Below, in pieces: positions 56,243 to 64,000 of a stretch of 64,000 bases of DNA. Both the position numbers and the translations under genes were made by a program. A model generated the notes under the pieces. It saw nothing but the letters and a program-made list of their open reading frames with translations, had not been told where the DNA came from and searched no databases. Within the stretch, counting starts at the first letter, position 1. Every line of letters begins with the position of its first letter. Source of the DNA: Heliocidaris erythrogramma (lineage: Eukaryota; Echinodermata; Echinoidea; Camarodonta; Echinometridae); assembly GCA_025617745.1 (NCBI GenBank), contig CM046861.1, positions 14,190,283 through 14,254,282 of the forward strand. Reading direction: 5' to 3'.

Positions 56243-56497
56243 AATAATAGTGGGTTTTTGTATATAGCGCACATGTCTGTAACTATGACAAGACACTCCT
56301 AGTGCTCCACATTATTACCTTGGCATCGAGAAATGTTATTCTTCCATCAGCGCTAGAACTCGAGATTATAAGTGGGTTTAACCTGAAGTAGAAACGGGCA
56401 TTTGTCTTCCTGTCTTAATGAATTAATATTTTTTCATCTCTGCTTGCGTCTTCATTATTGATGTATATTGCATAGAACCAAGGGCGGACTGGCCAAT

Positions 56498-56535
<38 letters not shown>

Positions 56536-56820
56536 TTACCCCACGGGCCGCTGATATTTTGGCTAGGAGGGCAGGTTGAATGTATCTTACTGTTTTAGGG
56601 GGCCGGCCGCATCGAAACTCCCCAGCCGAATTTCAATCCCATTCCGCCCCTGAGTGTACAAAACGACATAAAACGGGAATTACTTATATCATCCGCTATA
56701 GTACATGAATGTTTTTTTTTTAATTATTATTTTTACTCCATTGTGATGTAGAACAATTGCTTTAACTTGTGTTTCTTGCAGATAACATTAAATGTTTAAT
56801 TGCCTATTGTTTCACCCCTG
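56243..56820. other. Spacer between duplication copies, with a G36 tract
   Basis: Contains a run of 36 G at 56498-56533, the longest in the window, followed by a GC-richer patch (GGGCCGCTGATATTTTGG, GGGGGCCGGCCGCATCG). No gene seen. Because the window ends with copy 2, it is unknown whether this spacer belongs to the duplicated unit. Confidence 0.7.
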
Positions 56821-57042
56821 TCTGGTACGAACTGATGACAAGCGCGCCGCGACGACCGGGCATCAACCAATTAAAACGAGATAATTATGTCGTTTTAACG
56901 AGTTATTGTGTCATTATAGGAGATTATTATGTTCTTTTAAAGAGCTATTTTGTCATTTTAACGAGATATTATGTCGTTTTAAAGAGATAAAAACTTTTCT
57001 TGCAACTTCCCATTCCGGGATCCGTAGAAAATAGCAATCAAT

Positions 57043-57175
57043 TGAAGAAGAAGAAGAAGAACAAGAACAAGAAGAACATGAAGAACAAGAACAAGAAAAA
57101 GAAAAACAAGAAGAACAAGAAGAATAAGAAGAACAAGAACAAGAACAAGAACAAGAACAAGAAGAACAGAGGAGG
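57043..57175. repeat. AAG/AAC microsatellite (copy 2)
   Basis: Counterpart of the copy 1 microsatellite with different unit numbers. Confidence 0.9.
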
Positions 57176-59115
57176 AGCAGAAGAAAAGCCTTCCGAACCA
57201 TTTTGCATTTTAATGATTTAGTCCACTAAAACCTTACGCAAAACTGTATTGTAAAACGTTTGTTCGGCCTACTTCATTTATTTTTATTCTGGCAGGGGTC
57301 AGGCTAGTTCAGATTCTGAACAATTTTCCCAATACGCGATATCCCACTTCTGTTGCCAGGCCGAGAGATGGTGTGATCACGAATTTCTAGGGGCGAGGGC
57401 AAGTTGTACCACCTTGTCCTTGCTTTGTATGTCTGTTATCTTGGTTGCCTACAATCGTACATTTTCTACATTTTCTCCTCTTTTTTTCTTTCTCCCATTT
57501 GCGCTTTTGGCGCCCTTTCAAGTGTCGCCCAGGGAAAGTGCGCCTCTGACCCCATAGAGGCACTGATATTATTACACATTGTTTCGCCAAGTCATTGGGA
57601 AAGCCACAATTTAGGCGGGGGAGCGAAGCGACCGAGCGGTCATTTTTCTTCAATTTTAAGCCTTAAAATCAATTTCTCCAGCATTTAACTTACAGCAGAA
57701 AATTGCAAGCGAGCACTACGTCGACTTGTACAGTTTCGAGTTTTGAAATTGATAAACGGTCTTCTATTCACTTCTTCTTCAATGAGGCCCATTAACAAAA
57801 TTCAGGAGAAATATTATCGAGAAATTTAGCTATGCAGAATAAATTAACAATATTTCTTGTAAATGGTGAACCTTTGAAAATACTATCTTATACACTAATT
57901 TTATATTTGGAACATTATAGATAAAGAGACTGGTGAATAATAATAGGGGAAAAGAGCAATGACAATAACATAATTTTTTTCTTCAATTTGAACCTCTTTA
58001 AAACGATATCTATATAACCAATATTGGAGTGCGAAAATAAAAGATCCTGAAGGAATACATGCGAGGGAGCAAAGCAACCGAGCTCGAAATCGTCACATTT
58101 TGAACCTAGAAGAAAAATCAATTTCTAACAGTGCACTTTACCCTGCGGATTCGGGGTCGGATAATTCTTAAGCACAAGTTTCTTCCCTCTCTTTCTTTGT
58201 GTTTTTACTCCCCTGCTTTAAGTACCGCCTGGGGCAAGTGCCCCTGCCCTATCTTAAGCCTTCTAGGGGGTGCTGCGCACCCCTTCAAACAAAAATCTGG
58301 GGTGCTGCAGCACCCCCAGCAACCTGGCTCCCAGGGGCCTGTCAATAACCTTTACTAATTCCCCTCAATTATGGTTAAGTATGACAATTCTTGAAAGTCG
58401 ATTATCACCCTCTGTAATTTTTTTAAACAAGTGATAAATATTAGTTGATCCCTTATTCGCAAGCCGCGAGCATGATCTTCTGACCAACGTATGACCAACA
58501 TTTATTCATACCTTTAATATTTAAAAAAAAATAGATGTGCAAAACGATGATTTTTATTTGAAATTTGACTATATAGGTCCGTGGTTCTTTGATATATGTT
58601 TTATTACTGTTGTTTTTATTATTTATATGACGCTTTCTATTAATTAGTCTTTTTACGTAACGGCCGGAGGGTGCATGGCTTCTTAAAAAATAAAGAAAGG
58701 CATAATCTTTGTCGTCCAACCAGGCTCTTCCACCTCCGTGGTCCAACATGTTATGTGACGATCTAGGGTAGCTTGAACGCCAATTATAATTATAAACCCT
58801 TGGTATAATTATAAACCCTTGGTCCTTGAGCATTTTAGCCGAGGCAAAGGTTTATAATAAACTAACCAAACATGCACCGCACATTCACGTACATGTACAT
58901 GCATTGTGTGTAGTTACCTACACTCTACTGGGCTAAGGCCAACAAGGAAAGCACATGACTGCATATGGGACGTCGTGAATTATTTCGGTGAGTCTGATAC
59001 TTTGTCTTTCTACTACGCAATAGTTATACTTGTGAAAAAATGATTTTAAATTGTTGGTTGCACTCTCTGAGACTAAAAAAGGTGATTTCAGTGAGTTTGA
59101 AATAATTGTCTTTCT

Positions 59116-62100
59116 CTAGAGGATATGCAACAGATCAATTAAACCCTACAGTTACTACAATTACTTTTCGGAATTACGAACCTTTCGGAATCATAAACCC
59201 TTTTTCATTTTCGGAATTTATATGAACCCTAAGCCTATTTCATTTTCGGACTTATGATACCTATTGCTCTTTAATTTGGAGTCATGAACCCTTTTTCATT
59301 AAGAAAAAAAAAAAAAAGTTCTTCATTCTAAAAAGGGGGGGGGGGCACAATCGAGAAAATGGCGGATCGTCTATGGTCAAAATGCATACTTTTCTTCCAA
59401 GGGGGGGGGGGCAGGAAGTGCCCTCCCCCATGGATCCGCCAATGACCAAGAGGATATGATAAAGGGTAATGCAACACTCTAACAGATAATGAACGGAAAA
59501 GAACATCCACCACACCTGTTTACTTTATAAATAAACTCAGAAGTCGTTAACAGTTTTCCATTCATTTAGTTTCATTTAGTTTCCGACTATTCATCACCTT
59601 TATCGCCTTTATCAAATCAAATAGATCAATATCTTATCCAAAATCAAATCACCCCCTCACACCCCCTCCGAATTCTCAACCAATGCTAGTACCATGAGTA
59701 CCACGGCCACAAAACATTTGACCAAGGAGTTATCACAGAACAACTCCTTGATTTGACCATGAAGCTACAAACCAATGATTTGACTATTAAACGTTTAGTT
59801 ATATTCGTACATGTACGCTTTTACATCATTCGTGGTTATACATTTCTGAAGACGGGAACCGACTCCACAACCGTATTGCGTACAGCCAACTGATGGCCTG
59901 TCAGATCAATAGGGTTAATTGTCCGATAACGAAAACGATAACGAGATTTTTAATCAAAGGTACACCCAGGGAGATGGGAGTTATCGCTGGTACACCCTAT
60001 GGCTGCCCTACTATAGTGATTTGCATATTGTACCTGAAGAAATTCCTTACAATTACAATTTAAAAAGGTCATTTGCTAACTTGCATAGGAAATGTACACA
60101 ATATGCTTCATAAAACCTTAAGTGCAACTTTTTTTCGCATGCATTTTGACATAAAATGCATTTTTTCACACCAATATAAAATGGAAATTAATCGGTCGGA
60201 TTAGGGTGTGACTGAGATGTTCGTCCGCTTCACTCTTTCAGGTTCTCTGCGCATCGTGCAGGTTGTGTGAACAAGTGGTAGAGATCAGAGGTGACATTTC
60301 CCTGTAGAGATCGAGGTACAGGGAAATTATTACATAGGTTTCAGGCTCTCTTCCTCGGTCATCACTTTGTTTTGTGGATCAACGCATGATATGACGTATG
60401 CCTTAATTTAAGGGCAAAACTTTCTAGGAGGTTGCTAACAGATAAAAATATACAGGTGAGTCAGCGATATCTTCTCAGGTGTATAATACCCCCCAAAAAT
60501 CCGTTTACATTTAGAATTGATTATGATGAGATATCTGTCATTTATGCGGACAGTGTGAGCTCAACATACCCCATCCTACGTCGTTAATTCCATCTTGGGT
60601 TGTCCAGAAACGATGTACTCAACCTCTCATGTTTAGGTAAGCAATTTCTACTAATTTTGCCATCGCTTAACGCGGTAAAATAAAACGTTAACAGTTTCAT
60701 TTGAATTTCGTTCAAACTACGTGTATAACCGTATAATTCGCTTTCAGGTCAAATCCAATTCCGAGACTTAATTTCTGAAGAAAGATATTAAATCTTCCTT
60801 CCGTGCATCAAACATTTTCTTCTTCTAACCCTTGTACTTTTTCCTAGAGGTAGATTGCAATTTGAAACGATGTTTTATACTAGTCCATGAATGTACATGA
60901 AATTTTCGCAATTTCGACAGCCATTTTCACAACAAAAACCTTTCGATAATTACAAAAATTCATAGTTGCGTCAGTTGTAATTCAAATCATTTCGCGGTAT
61001 GAAATTTTCCCCGAGTCTAAATCACACGTATAATTCGCGAACATTCAAATATGCACACCAACGTTTCTGGTTTTACGTGTATACTAAAGAACTAGAATAC
61101 AGACTATAAATATAAAGCTATTGTCAATGTGTATAGCTTTTAATATGACAAAATCATTGTTCGCCTTATAGCATGTATAGGATTTAAACGTCATGTTTTG
61201 GTGCTGGGTTGTTGCGTTACATGACAATTACAATTTACAAATAATTTGCTGCCTGTAATTTCCTACTTTTTTCGGAACCTCCTTTGCCGACAGTTTTGTC
61301 AGAAAATTTCAAATAGTATTTAAACAAAATTCATGCTATTAATATTCATAAACTTCGAAGTTTCAAACTTGTTTATGAACTGTCTGAGACGATAACGTAT
61401 GCAATTTTAAAAAGAAACGAATAGACATATCAAGCTTATAGCCCTCCTAGAGTTCGGTTCAGACAAAATATCAAGAAAATTATATTTTTATGTGAAAACA
61501 TGACGTATGTTCATAATTCCATGATAAAATTATTCTATAACACTTGGCATGCTTGGTAACATAATGAGGCATGCCTTGTACTTGCCCAATAGATAGCTAC
61601 AGATTAAAGCCGATGAGATTTAGACACTTGTTATGCAAAAGAGAACATGAGGATATTGCGCATTGACAGGACAGGGAAGATGAGTAGATGAAGAGTAGAT
61701 GAAGAAAAAAGTGTTATGGATGAATATTCTGCAGACTGAGAAAGCTGGAGGATCCTCATGATCGAGAAGTAAAAGAAAAAGGGGATGGAGTATTAAATTG
61801 AAAGTTGGGTTCTGGGAATAGTATTTGAAAATAATTTCTGAGCTTTCTCATTCTTTTTATGTCAGTTTGGATAATAACCATAGTAGAAATATCCCCTGAA
61901 AAAGGATTGCTCTTCAAATGCCCTCATATTCAATATACATGTATAATGAGAAATAGCTGAAATGTTCGGGCCGAAGATGTTTGTGTATAGTCCTGTATAC
62001 ACATTTCTGTGTGCAGTGCATGTGACTCTCAACGTGACTGAGTCAATTTCTTCTCATTCTGGTGATTCCAAAATCTTAAGGCACACACCATTCGTATGTG

Positions 62101-62457
62101 CTATGTGCTCAAGGAGGTGCTTACCTGGTAGGCTACCACCTTGATAGTCTTTCCCAATAGACCGCTTCGGTAATGTATACAAATTTTATACAAACCTTTC
62201 AAACAAAGGTTGTTCTTGACAACCTGAAAGCTTGCCGGAGTTTGCATACAAATAATGTATGCAAACTGATTCCAAGCATTGATGCTCATTTATAAACATC
62301 AGGTTAATGAATAACTCGTCAGGGAATATTATGTGCATAAATTTGTATACATTACAGAAGCGGTCTATTGCTTTGAGGCAATAAGTTCTTTCACAATGTA
62401 ATCTCATGACCAGGGGCCTGTAACATAAAGAGATAAATAAATATTACGATTGATAAC
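59116..62457. other. 3.3 kb block present only in duplication copy 2
   Basis: AT-rich with no recognised gene. Contains a GGCGGATC/GGATCCGCC MITE fragment (about 59330-59450), the repeat GACCATGAAGCTACAAACCA (59755-59774) and a segment (62160-62340) related to the interior of the 13414-14400 transposon (AGACCGCTTCGGTAATGTAT, CAAAGGTTGTTCTTGACAAC). The right border lies inside a fold-back element (62412-62537) whose left arm is missing from copy 1. Confidence 0.6.
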
Positions 62458-62537
62458 AATCGTAAGTCTATGGCAAACCATGTACTGAAGAGTTACAATT
62501 TATTGATTGATTGTATCTCTTTATGTTACAGGCACCT
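62412..62537. mobile_element. Fold-back MITE (CCTGTAACATAAAGAGATA)
   Basis: Left arm CAGGGGCCTGTAACATAAAG and GATA, right arm TATCTCTTTATGTTACAGG and CACCTG. Copy 1 (about 54563-54645) retains only the interior and right arm. Confidence 0.8.
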
Positions 62538-64000
62538 GAACTCCATTTTATCTTTAAATTGTGACCTTTCTGCATTGGAAGTATTTGATAGTGGAAACGA
62601 AATGCAGAACAATGTAAAATGATAAAGATTCATCCCCTCACCCCCCCCCCCCCCCCGCAAAATTGTTCCAATAAGCCTTTGTCACTAATGTTCGTATGTG
62701 CTTCAGGAAATGACCATATCTTTTCCTGTTCTCGGAAACGCGATGCCATGATCACGATGATTTTTAATATTGAACAGTTGACAAAACAAATAGTTCCTTT
62801 ATGTACCATAATGACCTTCATTATGTGCCATTATGGTATGATGTGTTTCTTTTGATAGGAATGTGAAGCATAAAATGATAATCAGCTTTATGTTTTAAAA
62901 AAAGGAGCTCGAAGGCCTTTGGGAAGCATTGTCATATATGTGTCTGGCAATAAAGACCAGGAATTCTTTTGAAATTCTTTCATTTATACAGGTTTGCCTG
63001 CCCAATTTCATCAAAATTTCATCCGAATTAACAATGCGATCATTCAATTTCGAGCGAATTTGAATGATCACCGAGATCAACATTCAAAATGCTAACTAGT
63101 TCATACAATTTCATTTCATTAGCATGCGATTTCATAATTTTCTCCCATAAACGTGTAAAACTCGCGTTCAAATTAAAAATGCACGAAAATGTATTCAAAT
63201 TCGCACCCGCACCGCCCTGATAAACGTCAAGGAATTCAAATTCACGAATAGGCAAGCATTTATAGCACCGGGGCAGTGTTTTTCGTTACTGTTTATGTTC
63301 TTTGTAATCTGCATCTGTTTGAATAAATTATGCATACTTTATGTACCTTGAAATGGGACCTTTGCCTTATATTGAACCTTCTCATTCCTCTGACAAACCG
63401 TCATCGAAGCAACATCTCGTATAACTCCAATTTCATACACATACATTTCATTTATACACGACTTTGACGGCGGCTCGATCGCGAGGAGAATATGAATATC
63501 TCGAATACGGACAGAGCTAGGTTGGCTGAAGCATTTGTCAACCATCGACACTCTAGGAATAAACATGAAATATGATTAAAATGAACTTTGAAGGAAATTA
63601 TATGATCAAAAACAGTGTAAAAGGTGCATATGACGTGAAAAATATGAGTTATAAAATTACATAGAACTACAGAACTTGTTTATTTTAATTGAATTCGAAC
63701 GTTTAAAGTGCGAAGATGTGTGCCTATAAATGAAATTGAAATTGGTATTTGGGACGAAATTGAACGTCTATCCAGCTGGAGCGAAATTGAATGACAACTT
63801 CGCGTCGTTAAATTGAATGAATTTCTCTCTAACATGTCTAACTTGAATGAAATAAAATTTAAAAGGAATGATATATAACGAAAGTGAATGCTCAAAAAAT
63901 GAAAATGAACCACGAGAGCAAAGAGAGAAAATCGTTCGAATTTGAACGCCTATTCATGAATTCGAATGCAACTCTGATGAAATTGGGCGGGAAAACCTAT

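Larger units (their letters stand above)
56821..64000. repeat. Large direct duplication, copy 2 (runs to the window end)
   Basis: Second copy of 49988-56242. It lacks the three transposons of copy 1 and keeps their empty sites. It has a small extra insertion of two AATTATAAACCCTTGGT-containing units at about 58783-58820 and contains the 3.3 kb block 59116-62457 absent from copy 1. C tract of 17 at 62640-62656. Confidence 0.9.

Overview
This is nuclear DNA from an invertebrate animal. It has spliced genes with GT-AG introns, a base composition rich in A and T, abundant short fold-back elements, LINE and Penelope-type retroelements, and many poly-G/poly-C tracts. The repeat repertoire (fold-backs beginning GTTTCATAAAGCTGTTCG, TTAAAGGG-ended elements, AGGGGCGGATCC-ended elements) and the style of the two proteins suggest a marine deuterostome, most likely a sea urchin. 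The species cannot be fixed from the sequence.

Two protein-coding genes face each other. Gene 1 (+ strand, 275-7984; its first exon lies left of the window) has six visible exons. They encode at least 476 residues of an FAD-dependent oxidoreductase of the phytoene/carotene-desaturase and amine-oxidase type. Gene 2 (- strand, ATG at 31789, stop at 16535) appears complete: seven exons sum to 3543 nt and give a 1180-residue protein. Its N-terminal half is a GMC-type, cholesterol-oxidase-like flavoprotein with a four-cysteine cluster. Its C-terminal half is an alpha/beta hydrolase in which the nucleophile position is cysteine (GHCVG). Both gene products are flavoproteins of bacterial-looking families that typically act on isoprenoid or sterol lipids. 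A shared pathway is inference.

Between the genes (7985-16534) lie a 1.96 kb tandem duplication of gene 1's 3' flank, several fold-back MITEs, a ~1 kb inverted-repeat transposon, an unexplained GC-rich island and a Penelope-like remnant with a hammerhead-ribozyme-like motif. Gene 2's introns hold MITEs, LINE 3' ends and an old diverged tandem repeat. From 31.8 to 39.7 kb I see only repeats and unassigned AT-rich DNA.

At 39.7-45.1 kb is a satellite array (long ~478 bp and short ~351 bp units in a higher-order pattern). Its first unit is split by a 5'-truncated LINE with an intact 631-codon reverse transcriptase frame. A second Penelope-like insertion with a 17 bp target duplication and the same ribozyme-like motif lies at 49.46-49.88 kb. 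From 49,988 to the window end is a large direct duplication (copy 1 49,988-56,242; copy 2 56,821 to at least 64,000). Comparing the copies gives empty and occupied sites, which define three clean transposon insertions in copy 1. One is a Mutator-like element carrying a fragment of a RecQ-like helicase gene. No tRNA, rRNA, CRISPR or prokaryotic operon is present.
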